Below are positions 18,628-27,838 of a stretch of 64,000 bases of DNA, piece by piece. How positions within the stretch are numbered: position 1 is the stretch's first letter; each line of letters opens with the position of its first letter. A model generated the notes under the pieces. The model had not been told where the DNA came from and searched no databases. It saw only the letters and a list, made by a program, of their open reading frames with translations. The position numbers were made by a program, and so were the translations under genes. Source of the stretch: Dysgonomonadaceae bacterium PH5-43. Its GTDB lineage: Bacteria > Bacteroidota > Bacteroidia > Bacteroidales > Azobacteroidaceae. The stretch lies in the NCBI GenBank assembly GCA_029916745.1, contig JARXWK010000015.1, forward strand, positions 1 to 64,000, read 5' to 3'.

Positions 18628-19198
18628 CTAAAAAAGTTTTTAAGTTCTTAACGGCTTCTGCTCTATGGCTTATATTGTTCTTAATATCGTTGCCTAATTC
18701 AGCAAAAGTTTCGTTATATCCTTTAGGTACAAATATTGGGTCGTATCCAAAACCCTCACCACCTCTTTCTTCTTCTATTATTTGTCCTTCTATAATACCA
18801 TCGAAGCAATATTCTTTTTCTCCTTGTATTAAAGCAATAACTGTTTTGAAGTGACAATCTCGACTGCTCTTACCCTTTAGTTCTCTTAATAGTTTACGCA
18901 TATTGTCTTTAGGATCTTTGGCTTCACCTGCATATCGTGCAGAGTATATTCCAGGGGCATTGTCTAAAGCATAAACTTCCAGCCCTGTATCGTCAGCAAA
19001 ACAATCATAACCATAGTTGTTTTTAACGTATCGAGCTTTTATTAAAGCATTTTCTTCTAACGTAGAACCCGTTTCGGGTATGTCTTCTTCGCAATTAATA
19101 TCTTTTAGTGATAGTATATCGTAACTATTGCCAAGAATTTGGCGCACCTCCACTAACTTATGCTGATTGTTTGTAGCAAACACTAATTTATCTTTCAT
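18614..19198 (-). CDS. rdgB: XTP/dITP diphosphatase (non-canonical purine NTP pyrophosphatase)
   Basis: 194 residues. Ham1/RdgB family: [16 protein letters not shown] at the N-terminus for nucleotide binding, [22 protein letters not shown] for catalysis, and [13 protein letters not shown] in the C-terminal half. Removes inosine and xanthosine triphosphates from the nucleotide pool. First gene of an overlapping pair with the porZ-like gene and divergent from porE across repeat copy B. Confidence 0.95.
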   Translation of the reverse strand: MKDKLVFATNNQHKLVEVRQILGNSYDILSLKDINCEEDIPETGSTLEENALIKARYVKNNYGYDCFADDTGLEVYALDNAPGIYSARYAGEAKDPKDNMRKLLRELKGKSSRDCHFKTVIALIQGEKEYCFDGIIEGQIIEEERGGEGFGYDPIFVPKGYNETFAELGNDIKNNISHRAEAVKNLKTFLDENI

Positions 19199-19247
19199 AT
19201 TGTTTTAACGTAAAAGTTATCTAAAAATTATATACCTCATTTCTTAT

Positions 19248-19516
19248 CTTATTAAACACCCCTTACCGTTGTTACTATATACCCCTTGCCGCTCTTAGTA
19301 GATACCCCATGTCGCTCTTAGTAGAAACCCTTCCTCTCTCTTAGTAGATAGGTGAGGTGCTTCTTAGTAGATACCCGATGCCTCTCTTTATAGAACCGCC
19401 TAATCTCTCTTAGTAGAACCTCCCCGTCGTTCTTAGTAGAGACACCTCGCCTATCTAGTAACAACGACGAGGGGTCTCTTAGTAGAGAGGAGCCCCTAAG
19501 TGAAGCTTTGCATTTT
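19248..19516 (+). repeat. 23-base-period CTTAGTAG array, copy B
   Basis: Eleven units start every 23 bases at 19248, 19271, 19294, 19317, 19340, 19363, 19386, 19409, 19432, 19455 and 19478, followed by the tail TGAAGCTTTGCATTTT (19501-19516). Seven have the exact core CTTAGTAGA; the rest are degenerate (CTTATTAAA, GTTACTATA, CTTTATAGA, CTAGTAACA). The 14-base variable parts are mostly C-rich (ACCCC) or their complement. Units at 19363-19432 match copy C (34755-34824) almost base for base. The array fills the divergent region between rdgB and porE. The last unit folds as AGGGG..TCTCT-TAGT-AGAGA..CCCCT. Confidence 0.95.
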
Positions 19517-19688
19517 TAGGAGAAAAATACAACGAAAAACACCTCATTGTTCTTCCTAAGTTATGTAAACTTTTAGTTGTTTCATCGGTGTGCAAAACTA
19601 CAAAAAATAGAAATATCTTGCACTACTAAAGACCTCATTACAATATTTTTAGATAAAAGCTGTTTAAACACATAGAAAATCAGAGTAG

Positions 19689-21662
19689 ATGAATAAACAT
19701 ACATATATATATATAGGTGTAGGAATATTAATATTGTTATTGATACACTCGTGCAAGTCGGCTAAGCTTAGTGATGCGGTGGAGCGTCACGAAAGAGGCG
19801 AATATTACGAGGCTGCACAAATATATCGTAGAGTTTATCAAAAAACTTCTTCTCAAAAAACTCACCTAAGAGGAAGTATCGCCTTTCATATGGCGGAATG
19901 TTATCGGGAAATCAACAATCCTAACAAGGCTCTTAGTGGTTATACGAATGCTATACGATACGATTATACAGACAGTACAATGTATCTGCATCAGGCTCAA
20001 ATGAATCATAAGCTTAGTAAATATGGCGATGCTATTAAGCAGTATGATAAGTTCTTAACAATAGACTCTTTGAGTTTATTGGCAAAGTACGGTATTGAAG
20101 GTTGCTTGCTATCTCCTGATTGGAAAAAGAATCCTACTCGATATGTTGTTAAGAAAATGGATAAATGGAACTCTCGTAACGGGGAGTTCTCGCCAATGCT
20201 TTACGGCGAAGAATTTGACCAACTATATTTTACCTCATCAAGGAAAGACGCTACTGGAGATGAAAATAGTTTAATAACAGGAGTGAAGAATAACGATTTC
20301 TTTGTTATTAAACAAGATGAGAAAAAGCAATGGATAAAGCCCGAAAAGATAGAAAGTGGTGTGAATACGGAAAACGATGAAGGAACTGCTTCTTTCACTG
20401 CCGATGGCTCTCAGATGTATTATACTTATTGTCATTCGGCAGTAGATGCTGATTATACTGCAGAAGTAAGAGTGTCGAGTAGGTCGGGTGCACAATGGAG
20501 TGCAGGAACGAGAGTAGAGATATTCAAAGATACCACATTTATGGCGGCACACCCAGCTGTAGGAGCTGATGGATACTTATATTTCGTTTCGGATATAATA
20601 GGAGGTTACGGAGGTAAAGATATTTATCGAGTACCTATAGATGGTATAGGTGTTTTGTTTCCTGAGAATTTGGGTCCTGAAATAAATACTTCAGGAGATG
20701 AAATGTTTCCTTATATGAGAGCCGACAGTGTTCTTTTCTTTTCGTCAGACGGACACCCTGGTATGGGAGGCTTAGATATATTTAGAGCTACAGAATATAA
20801 GGGTAAATGGAGAGTGGAAAATATGAAAGCTCCTATAAATAGTTCGGGAGATGATTTCGGTATAACCTTTAGAGGAGTTGAAGAATCGGGTTATTTCAGC
20901 AGTAATAGAAACGATGGTAGGGGTTCCGACCATATTTATTCGTTTGAGTTACCAGGTATTTATAGATATGTAGAGGGCTGGGTGTTAGATAAAGACGAAA
21001 ACGAAATAACAGGAGCTGCTGTTCGTATAGTGGGGAAAGACGGAACTAACGAACGTATATTTACTCGCGGCGATGGGACTTATTTTATGGAAGTTAAACC
21101 AGGAGTAGAGTATGTTATGATGGGAAGTGCGCCAGGTTATCTAAACCAAAAACAAACATTAACGGTGCCAGATGAAGAAAAAAGTGCTAACTATTATGTC
21201 GATTTTTATTTGTCGTCAATATCTAAGCCTGTGCTTATAGAGAATATATTTTATGATTTCGACAAAGCTACTCTTCGCTCTGAATCAAAAGAAGCCTTAG
21301 ACGAATTAATTGCAATGCTTGAAGATAATCCAAATGTTACTATAGAACTTATGGCTCATACCGACCGTAAGGGTAAAGATGAATATAATGATAATCTGTC
21401 TCAACGAAGAGCGCAATCGGTAGTCGATTATCTTATCCGATCGGGAGTTGAGGCTGATAGACTTACCGCTAAAGGATATGGCGAGTCAACGCCAGCTACA
21501 GTAAGTAAGAAAATAGCCGAACAGTATGATTTCTTGCCTGAAGGACAGTTGCTTGACGAAGCTTTTATCGAAACTCTTGATCCGGTACAACAAGCTCGAG
21601 CTGACCAAATAAACAGAAGAACAGAGTTTAGGGTTCTTTCAACAAATTACAAGTTGATGTAG
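19689..21662 (+). CDS. porE: PorE-like lipoprotein (TPR, PD40 propeller, CarboxypepD_reg, OmpA)
   Basis: 657 residues. The N-terminal hydrophobic segment ends in a lipobox-like IHSC with Cys22, so it is a probable outer-membrane lipoprotein. In order: TPR helices (about 30-150), a PD40/WD40-type propeller (about 160-415; blades include LYFVSDIIGGYGGKDIY and LFFSSDGHPGMGGLDIF), a carboxypeptidase-regulatory-like domain (about 425-505), and an OmpA peptidoglycan-binding domain (about 515-655; MAHTDRKGKDEYNDNLSQRR). This four-domain order and length match PorE, which anchors the type IX secretion machine to peptidoglycan. Monocistronic, downstream of repeat copy B. Confidence 0.85.
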   Translation: MNKHTYIYIGVGILILLLIHSCKSAKLSDAVERHERGEYYEAAQIYRRVYQKTSSQKTHLRGSIAFHMAECYREINNPNKALSGYTNAIRYDYTDSTMYLHQAQMNHKLSKYGDAIKQYDKFLTIDSLSLLAKYGIEGCLLSPDWKKNPTRYVVKKMDKWNSRNGEFSPMLYGEEFDQLYFTSSRKDATGDENSLITGVKNNDFFVIKQDEKKQWIKPEKIESGVNTENDEGTASFTADGSQMYYTYCHSAVDADYTAEVRVSSRSGAQWSAGTRVEIFKDTTFMAAHPAVGADGYLYFVSDIIGGYGGKDIYRVPIDGIGVLFPENLGPEINTSGDEMFPYMRADSVLFFSSDGHPGMGGLDIFRATEYKGKWRVENMKAPINSSGDDFGITFRGVEESGYFSSNRNDGRGSDHIYSFELPGIYRYVEGWVLDKDENEITGAAVRIVGKDGTNERIFTRGDGTYFMEVKPGVEYVMMGSAPGYLNQKQTLTVPDEEKSANYYVDFYLSSISKPVLIENIFYDFDKATLRSESKEALDELIAMLEDNPNVTIELMAHTDRKGKDEYNDNLSQRRAQSVVDYLIRSGVEADRLTAKGYGESTPATVSKKIAEQYDFLPEGQLLDEAFIETLDPVQQARADQINRRTEFRVLSTNYKLM

Positions 21663-21681
21663 GTGACTTTTTCTTTGAAAT

Positions 21682-21712
21682 TTTGCACTTTCAAATATTC
21701 CTTTTACCTTTG
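21682..21712 (+). promoter_or_regulatory. Promoter of pyrH
   Basis: TTTG at 21682-21685, a 19-base spacer, and TACCTTTG at 21705-21712. Leader of about 35 bases to the ATG at 21751. Confidence 0.75.
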
Positions 21713-21750
21713 AAGGTTGGTGTAATTAAAGATAAATTTATAAATAAATT

Positions 21751-22458
21751 ATGAAGTACAAACGCATACTACTAAAACTTAGCGGCGAATCGCTAATGGG
21801 AGAAAAGCAATATGGTATAGACGAAAACAGACTTGCCGACTATGCAAAGCAAATAAAAGAAATTGCCGATATGGGTGTTCAAGTTGCTATTGTTATTGGT
21901 GGTGGAAATATTTTTAGAGGACTTAGTGGTGCTTCTAAGGGATTTGACAGAGTAAAAGGCGATCAGATGGGAATGTTGGCTACGGTTATAAACAGTCTTG
22001 CTTTATCGTCGGCTTTAGAAAAAGAGGGGATAAAAGGAAATGTATTTACAGCAGTTCGTATGGAGCCTATTGGTCGTTTGTACACAAAACAAGATGCAAT
22101 AGATGCACTTAATAACGGCGAAATAGCCATAGTGTCGGGAGGTACAGGAAATCCTTTCTTTACTACAGATACGGCTTCGGCACTTCGAGCAGTAGAACTC
22201 GAAACTGAAGTTATGCTTAAAGGTACTCGTGTTGATGGTATATATACCGCCGACCCAGAAAAAGACCCAACAGCAACTAAATTTGATGAGATTACTTACG
22301 ACGAGATATACAATCGAGGATTAAAGATAATGGATCTTACGGCAACTACTTTGGCAAAAGACAACAATCTTCCAATAATTGTTTTTGATATGGATACTGT
22401 AGGAAATCTTAAAAAGGTATTAACAGAAAAAAACATAGGTACCTTGGTTCATAATTAA
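21751..22458 (+). CDS. pyrH: UMP kinase
   Basis: Phosphorylates UMP to UDP. 235 residues, amino-acid-kinase fold: LKLSGESLMG at the N-terminus, VIGGGNIFRG near 50, DQMGMLATVINSLAL and GGTGNPFFTTDTASALRA, all diagnostic of PyrH. First gene of a pyrH-frr-rsgA-YitT group. Confidence 0.97.
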   Translation: MKYKRILLKLSGESLMGEKQYGIDENRLADYAKQIKEIADMGVQVAIVIGGGNIFRGLSGASKGFDRVKGDQMGMLATVINSLALSSALEKEGIKGNVFTAVRMEPIGRLYTKQDAIDALNNGEIAIVSGGTGNPFFTTDTASALRAVELETEVMLKGTRVDGIYTADPEKDPTATKFDEITYDEIYNRGLKIMDLTATTLAKDNNLPIIVFDMDTVGNLKKVLTEKNIGTLVHN

Positions 22459-22479
22459 ATGTTTTTGTGAAATAAGATA

Positions 22480-22487
22480 TATATTTG
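22480..22487 (+). promoter_or_regulatory. -7 box upstream of frr
   Basis: TATATTTG matches TAnnTTTG 37 bases before the frr ATG, so frr and downstream genes may have their own promoter besides pyrH read-through. No good -33 box. Confidence 0.45.
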
Positions 22488-22524
22488 CAGAAAATTACTC
22501 TTGCTTATTATAAACTAAAATAAA

Positions 22525-23085
22525 ATGACAACAACAAAAGAGATTTTTGGAAGCGCAGAAGAGAAAATGATTCACTCTTTGGCTTATTTGGAAGATGTAT
22601 TGTCGAGAATACGTGCAGGGAAAGCTAACGTTCATATATTAGATGGCGTAAAGGTTGAGTATTATGGCGGTATGGTTCCGTTATCAAATGTTGCTACAAT
22701 TTCGGCTCCTGATGCTAAAACGATAACTATTCTTCCTTGGGAAAAGACAATGATTAGACCTATTGAAAAAGCAATTCAGGATTCTGATGTAGGTATTACT
22801 CCCGAAAACAATGGTGAAATAATTCGTTTGGGAATACCTCCTCTTACCGAAGATAGACGTAAACAATTGGTGAAACAAACAAAAGCAGAAGCTGAAAACG
22901 CTAAGATAGGAGTTCGTAATGCTCGTCGTGATGCTAATGAAACTATCAAAAAAGCAGTTAAAGACGGTATCTCGGAAGATGAAGGAAAAGACGTTGAAGG
23001 ACAGGTGCAAAAACTTCACGATAGATATCTTAAAAAGATAGAAGAGGTATTGAGTGCAAAAGAAAAAGAAATAATGACTGTATAG
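22525..23085 (+). CDS. frr: Ribosome recycling factor
   Basis: 186 residues, normal length. Signature segments: [20 protein letters not shown] near the N-terminus, [27 protein letters not shown] and [10 protein letters not shown]. Splits post-termination ribosomes together with EF-G. Followed two bases later by rsgA. Confidence 0.97.
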   Translation: MTTTKEIFGSAEEKMIHSLAYLEDVLSRIRAGKANVHILDGVKVEYYGGMVPLSNVATISAPDAKTITILPWEKTMIRPIEKAIQDSDVGITPENNGEIIRLGIPPLTEDRRKQLVKQTKAEAENAKIGVRNARRDANETIKKAVKDGISEDEGKDVEGQVQKLHDRYLKKIEEVLSAKEKEIMTV

Positions 23086-23087
23086 TT

Positions 23088-24020
23088 TTGAAAGGACTTG
23101 TTGTAAAGAATACAGGAAGCTGGTATCAGATAAAAGCCGATGATGGCAAGCTGATAGAAGCTAAGTTAAAGGGGAACTTTCGACTAAAAGGGATTCAAAG
23201 TACTAATCCTATTTCGGTAGGGGATATTGTTTTTTTTGAAGAGAACCAAGAAGGTACTGCTTTAATATACAAAATTGAAGATCGGAAGAACTATATTGTT
23301 CGCCGGTCTTCAAATCTTTCAAAACAGTCGCACATAATAGCTGCAAATGTAGACCAAGCCTTTCTCGTTGTTACTATAAACCACCCGGTAACATCAACTA
23401 CTTTCATAGATAGATTTTTAGCAACCACAGAGGCTTATCGTATACCTGCGTCTATCTTTTTTAATAAAATAGATCGTTACAGTGAAGATGATATTGAGTA
23501 TATGGAAGCTGTAATAAATCTATATGAAAACATAGGTTATCCTTGCTATAAAATATCGGCGATAGAAGATTCGGACCTTTCGTTTATCGACGAATTGTTG
23601 AAAAATAAAATAACATTATTCTCTGGGCATTCAGGTGTTGGTAAATCAACACTTATAAATAGACTTATACCAGAGGCTAAACAAAAAACTCAGGAAATAT
23701 CGGAATATCACAACAAAGGAATGCATACTACAACTTTCTCTGAAATGATAGAAATACCAGAGGGTGGATATATTATTGATACTCCGGGTATAAAAGGTTT
23801 TGGTGTTTTTGATATGGAAGGAGTAGAAATATCTCATTATTTTCCGGAAATATTTAACTATTCTCATAATTGTAAGTTTAATAACTGCTCGCATCGTAAA
23901 GAGCCTGGTTGTGCGGTGTTAAAGGCTGTTGAAGAACACTATATAAGTGAATCCCGCTACAAAAGTTATATAAGTATGCTCGAAGATAAAAACGATAACA
24001 AATATAGAGAAGCGCAATAA
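23088..24020 (+). CDS. rsgA: Ribosome small-subunit-dependent GTPase
   Basis: 310 residues. The start is TTG at 23088, two bases after the frr stop; it encodes the conserved beginning [13 protein letters not shown] of the OB-fold domain. Circularly permuted GTPase: NKIDRYSE (G4) precedes the P-loop [14 protein letters not shown] (about 180-193), then DTPGIKGFG (G3). The C-terminal zinc site has Cys/His in [16 protein letters not shown]. Helps maturation of the 30S subunit. Cotranscribed with frr. Confidence 0.95.
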   Translation: MKGLVVKNTGSWYQIKADDGKLIEAKLKGNFRLKGIQSTNPISVGDIVFFEENQEGTALIYKIEDRKNYIVRRSSNLSKQSHIIAANVDQAFLVVTINHPVTSTTFIDRFLATTEAYRIPASIFFNKIDRYSEDDIEYMEAVINLYENIGYPCYKISAIEDSDLSFIDELLKNKITLFSGHSGVGKSTLINRLIPEAKQKTQEISEYHNKGMHTTTFSEMIEIPEGGYIIDTPGIKGFGVFDMEGVEISHYFPEIFNYSHNCKFNNCSHRKEPGCAVLKAVEEHYISESRYKSYISMLEDKNDNKYREAQ

Positions 24021-24027
24021 TAATATT

Positions 24028-24891
24028 ATGAAAAGAGGAGAGCTAATACAGGAAGTAAAAGACTACGCATTTGTGCTTTTAGGCTTGTTGTTGTATGTAA
24101 TAGGTGTAACAGGTTTTTTTCTTCCATCTGAAATAACTACAGGAGGACTTACGGGTGTAACTGCGCTTATCTTTTACGCGACTGATATTCCTGTTTGGAT
24201 TAGTTACCTTAGTATAAATACGGTGTTACTATTGTTCTCGATAAAGATATTTGGCTTTAAGTTTAGTCTGAAAACTATTATTAATGTTGTAATCTTAACA
24301 TTGTTGTTGTCGGTCTTTCAGTCGTTGATAACAGAGCCTATAGTGCAGGGAGAACCTTTTATGAGTTGTATATTAGGCGGTGTACTGTGTGGTACAGGCT
24401 TAGGATTGGTCTTAAACTTTAAGGGAAGTACAGGAGGTACAGATATAATTGCTCTTATTATAAGTAAGCATAGTAATATGTCTATTGGTAGGGCTTTTTT
24501 ACTTTGTGATGTTTTAATAATATGTTCATCGTACTTTATATTTCAAAGTGTAGAGAAAATAGTTTATGGCTTAGTAACAATGGCGGTAATGTCTTATGTT
24601 ATTGATTTAGTTCTTGAGGGAGCAAAGCAATCGGTTCAATTTTTCATCTTCTCATCAAAGTATGATGAAATAGCAGATGCTATATTTAAGGAAATAGATA
24701 GAGGCTGTACAATATTAGAAGGTACGGGTTGGTATACTAAAAAGAATGTGAAAATAGTAATGGTTATAGCAAGAAGAACCGAATCGACTACCATATTTCG
24801 CATAATAGACAGGATAGACCCTAAGGCTTTTATCTCGCAGGGCTCAGTTAGAGGAGTTTATGGAGAAGGCTTTCAGAAGATAAAATCTTGA
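24028..24891 (+). CDS. YitT-family membrane protein
   Basis: 287 residues. Five or six membrane helices (about 12-195) with the family motifs FFLPSEITTGGLTGV and NFKGSTGGTDIIA, then a cytoplasmic DUF2179 domain (about 205-285; GCTILEGTGWYTKK). YitT proteins are abundant, but their transport role is not established. Seven bases after rsgA, so last gene of that transcript. Confidence 0.9.
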   Translation: MKRGELIQEVKDYAFVLLGLLLYVIGVTGFFLPSEITTGGLTGVTALIFYATDIPVWISYLSINTVLLLFSIKIFGFKFSLKTIINVVILTLLLSVFQSLITEPIVQGEPFMSCILGGVLCGTGLGLVLNFKGSTGGTDIIALIISKHSNMSIGRAFLLCDVLIICSSYFIFQSVEKIVYGLVTMAVMSYVIDLVLEGAKQSVQFFIFSSKYDEIADAIFKEIDRGCTILEGTGWYTKKNVKIVMVIARRTESTTIFRIIDRIDPKAFISQGSVRGVYGEGFQKIKS

Positions 24892-24932
24892 CAAACAATG
24901 CAATCTCTTTATATTAAATTTTTAGTATTGTT

Positions 24933-25610
24933 CTATGTTAAGATTTTCTTTGTTTTAATGCTTTTGTCTTTATTGTAAACACGAATAATATAAACGCCTT
25001 GCGGCAGATAGTCCAATTCAAATAACGAAATCAGAGAAGGGTTTACCATTTTAATTGTTCTTCCATTGATATCGACAATCTCTAAATGTGAAATGTTTTT
25101 ATTGTCCAGAATAACAATAGACTTAGTCGTATTGTCGTAAATGAAATCAGCATCAGAAGCTTCTATTGTGTTTATTGAAATAGGGAATGCTACGTCTACG
25201 AAAGATTCAATGTTTGAAGGTGTTGAGTGTTTAATTTCTCCATTAATATTATAAACTGCCACAACCCAAATTTCTCCAATAAAACTGCCGCAATAGTTAT
25301 GATGAGTATCTTCAGTTTCAAATAGAATAAAAGTATCTTCTTCTATGAGTTCGCCTAAATAGTTTCTGTATTTTACCAGGCCATAAACTATATACTTCTC
25401 TAATATAGCATCTGTATTTTCTATATTGGGCGCACTCCAGGTAAAATCTAATGTGTACGCAGGTCCTGCGACCCATTTGTCTCCGCACTCTCCTCCTTCT
25501 TCTAAGCCGATGTAACCTAAACAGGCCTTAAAATCATAAGGCGGATTTAATTCGGCAAAAACATAGTTAGTAACTAACAATAATGTAAATAAGGTAAACA
25601 TCTTTTTCAT
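24933..25610 (-). CDS. Secreted protein with T9SS sorting domain, function unknown
   Basis: 225 residues with a signal peptide ending VFA (about residue 19). The middle (about 25-135) is a beta-rich region that may be a single FN3-like domain (LDFTWSAPNIENTD, IVYGLVKYRN, GEIWVVAVYNINGE). The last 75 residues are a type A C-terminal sorting domain (IVDINGRTIKMV, YLPQGVYIIRVYNKD, KTKKILT). Expected surface-attached or released cargo of T9SS. Convergent with the YitT gene. Confidence 0.75.
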   Translation of the reverse strand: MKKMFTLFTLLLVTNYVFAELNPPYDFKACLGYIGLEEGGECGDKWVAGPAYTLDFTWSAPNIENTDAILEKYIVYGLVKYRNYLGELIEEDTFILFETEDTHHNYCGSFIGEIWVVAVYNINGEIKHSTPSNIESFVDVAFPISINTIEASDADFIYDNTTKSIVILDNKNISHLEIVDINGRTIKMVNPSLISLFELDYLPQGVYIIRVYNKDKSIKTKKILT

Positions 25611-25697
25611 AACTCTATTGTTTAATAATTAATATGCAAATATAGTCTTTTTCTTAAAAACTATCGCATATAATATATGCTGATTGATAAAATCAAC

Positions 25698-25705
25698 TAA
25701 CTTTG
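25698..25705 (+). promoter_or_regulatory. -7 box of thyA-folA
   Basis: TAACTTTG, 23 bases before the chosen thyA ATG. It lies inside the longer possible reading frame that starts at 25684, supporting the later start. Confidence 0.6.
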
Positions 25706-25728
25706 TATTCAATATAAGTAAATCAAGA

Positions 25729-26523
25729 ATGAAACAATATCACGAGTTATTAGAGAGAGTTCTCCACGAAGGAACAGAGAAAGAAGATAGAACGGGAACA
25801 GGAACTATTAGCATTTTCGGGCATCAAATGAGATTTAATATGGCAGATGGATTTCCCGTATTGACTACAAAGAAATTACATCTGAAATCTATTATTCACG
25901 AACTGCTTTGGTTCTTAAATGGAGATACAAATATAAAATATCTTAAGGATAATGGCGTGCGTATTTGGGACGAATGGGCAGATAATAATGGCGATTTAGG
26001 TCCTGTGTATGGTTATCAGTGGCGTTCGTGGCCAGACTACTCGGGCGGACATATTGATCAGATAACAGAAGTTGTAAATACAATAAAGAACAATCCAGAC
26101 TCTCGCCGAATTATTGTTTGCTCGTGGAATGTAGCTAATATCCCAGATATGAAACTGCCTCCTTGTCATTGTTTCTTTCAGTTTTATGTAGCCAATAATA
26201 AGCTTTCGTTACAATTATATCAGCGCAGTGCAGATATATTTTTAGGAGTTCCTTTTAATATTGCATCTTATGCCTTATTGCTGAAAATGATGGCTCAGGT
26301 GACAGGATTACAAGAGGGAGAGTTTATTCATACATTTGGTGATGCTCATATTTATACTAATCATATAGAACAAGTGAATTTACAGCTTTCGCGTGAAGTT
26401 CGCCCTCTTCCTACGATGAAAATTAATCCGGAGATTAAAAGTATTTTTGACTTTAAGTTTGAAGATTTTGAGTTAGAGGGATACGACCCTCACCCACATA
26501 TTAAAGGAGTTGTTGCAGTATGA
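25729..26523 (+). CDS. thyA: Thymidylate synthase
   Basis: Methylates dUMP to dTMP using methylene-THF. 264 residues from this ATG, identical to the usual length; an earlier ATG at 25684 adds 15 residues overlapping the promoter. Motifs: [12 protein letters not shown] at the start, the catalytic Cys in [12 protein letters not shown] (about 146), and [20 protein letters not shown]. The stop overlaps the folA start by four bases (ATGA). The coupled pair regenerates the THF consumed by ThyA. Confidence 0.97.
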   Translation: MKQYHELLERVLHEGTEKEDRTGTGTISIFGHQMRFNMADGFPVLTTKKLHLKSIIHELLWFLNGDTNIKYLKDNGVRIWDEWADNNGDLGPVYGYQWRSWPDYSGGHIDQITEVVNTIKNNPDSRRIIVCSWNVANIPDMKLPPCHCFFQFYVANNKLSLQLYQRSADIFLGVPFNIASYALLLKMMAQVTGLQEGEFIHTFGDAHIYTNHIEQVNLQLSREVRPLPTMKINPEIKSIFDFKFEDFELEGYDPHPHIKGVVAV

Positions 26524-27011
26524 TTATTTCACTAATAGTAGCTATCGGTAAAAATAATGAGATAGGTAAAGATAACGGAATGCTTGTGCATTTACCTGCC
26601 GACTTAAAGCATTTCAGAGAAAAAACAACAGGGCATACGGTTGTGATGGGACGGAAAACTTTCGACTCTCTACCTAAAGGTCCTCTTCCTAATAGAAAAA
26701 ACATTGTAATAAGTAGAAATCAAGACTTAAATATAGATGGAGCATTCGTTTATCCCTCTATCGATTATGCTCTACTAAAAGTGATGGACGAAGAAGAAGT
26801 ATTTATTATGGGAGGTGCTGAGATTTATAGGCAAACAATTAAAGATGCCGATAAGCTTTATCTGACTAAAATATATGCAGAGTTTCCAGATGCTGATACT
26901 TTTTTCCCTGAAATAAATTATAATGATTGGCAAATTGTAAGTCAAGAATTCTTTGCTCCAGATGAAAAAAATCCATTCGGTTATTCTTTTCTGGAATTAG
27001 AAAGAATATAA
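26520..27011 (+). CDS. folA: Dihydrofolate reductase
   Basis: 163 residues. N-terminal [20 protein letters not shown] with the Met20-type loop, [14 protein letters not shown] for NADPH binding and [14 protein letters not shown] near 100 are the standard DHFR blocks. Reduces the dihydrofolate produced by the adjacent thymidylate synthase. ATGA overlap with thyA. Confidence 0.97.
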   Translation: MIISLIVAIGKNNEIGKDNGMLVHLPADLKHFREKTTGHTVVMGRKTFDSLPKGPLPNRKNIVISRNQDLNIDGAFVYPSIDYALLKVMDEEEVFIMGGAEIYRQTIKDADKLYLTKIYAEFPDADTFFPEINYNDWQIVSQEFFAPDEKNPFGYSFLELERI

Positions 27012-27037
27012 ACAAGTAATATTTTGCACTATGGGTA

Positions 27038-27068
27038 TTGCTTATTGCGGTTTTTTAACCTACTTTTG
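27038..27068 (+). promoter_or_regulatory. Promoter of the fumarate reductase operon
   Basis: TTG at 27038-27040, 20-base spacer, TACTTTTG at 27061-27068. Leader of about 50 bases to the ATG at 27120. Confidence 0.7.
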
Positions 27069-27119
27069 CAGTTTACTATTAAAACTAAGTATAATCTAAA
27101 TAATTAAAAACAAAATTTT

Positions 27120-27806
27120 ATGTATTGGCTATTTAATTCTTCTATTGGTAGGAAGCTTATCATGAGTATCTCAGGTATCTTCCTTATTTTGTTTTTGCTT
27201 TTTCACATGTGCATGAATTTGGTTCTGTTATTTTCTGCAGAAGCTTATAATTGGATAGGTGAGATGTTGGGAGCTAATTGGTATGCTATTGCAGGAACAT
27301 TGGTTATTGCAGCGGGTGCTGTTATACACATTGTTTATGGAACAGTTTTAACTCTTCAAAATCAGAAAGCAAGAGGAGCCGACAAATACGCTTCTTCAAA
27401 CAAAACGAAGACAGAGTGGGCGTCGAAAAACATGTATGTGTTAGGTCTAATAATCTTATTAGGTTTAATCATACACATGTGGAACTTCTGGTATAAAATG
27501 CAATTTGCAGAATTATTGCATTTGGACTTTGCAGAACACCAAATTGCAAATCCGGTAATTCAGTTGTTTGCTAATCCGGTATATTCTTTAGTGTATCTTG
27601 TGTGGTTAGGAGCTCTTTGGTTTCATTTAACTCATGGTGTTTGGAGTGCTTTCCAAACTTTAGGTTTTAACAACAAGGTGTGGTACTCTCGTATTAAGTG
27701 CATCTCAAATGTTGTTGCAACTATTATCATGATTGGCTTTGCGATCGTTCCTATTTTCTTTACTATTAAAGCTTTCATTGAAGGAAGCATTTGGTGGGGA
27801 ATTTAA
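27120..27806 (+). CDS. frdC: Fumarate reductase/succinate dehydrogenase cytochrome b subunit
   Basis: 228 residues with five membrane helices, the single-subunit di-heme type B anchor used in Bacteroidota quinol:fumarate reductases. Candidate heme-ligand histidines lie in FLLFHMCMNL, AVIHIVYG, LIHMWNFW and WFHLTHGVWS. Exchanges electrons between menaquinone and the FrdB clusters. First gene of C-A-B. The sdhC name is equally possible, since direction cannot be told from sequence. Confidence 0.93.
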   Translation: MYWLFNSSIGRKLIMSISGIFLILFLLFHMCMNLVLLFSAEAYNWIGEMLGANWYAIAGTLVIAAGAVIHIVYGTVLTLQNQKARGADKYASSNKTKTEWASKNMYVLGLIILLGLIIHMWNFWYKMQFAELLHLDFAEHQIANPVIQLFANPVYSLVYLVWLGALWFHLTHGVWSAFQTLGFNNKVWYSRIKCISNVVATIIMIGFAIVPIFFTIKAFIEGSIWWGI

Positions 27807-27838
27807 TTTAGTTTCAACTTCATTTAATTTTAGTAATT

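Noticed and set aside
19248-19516. CRISPR array
   Set aside because: The constant part is only nine bases, the variable part 14, variable parts are shared between loci, and no cas genes are present.
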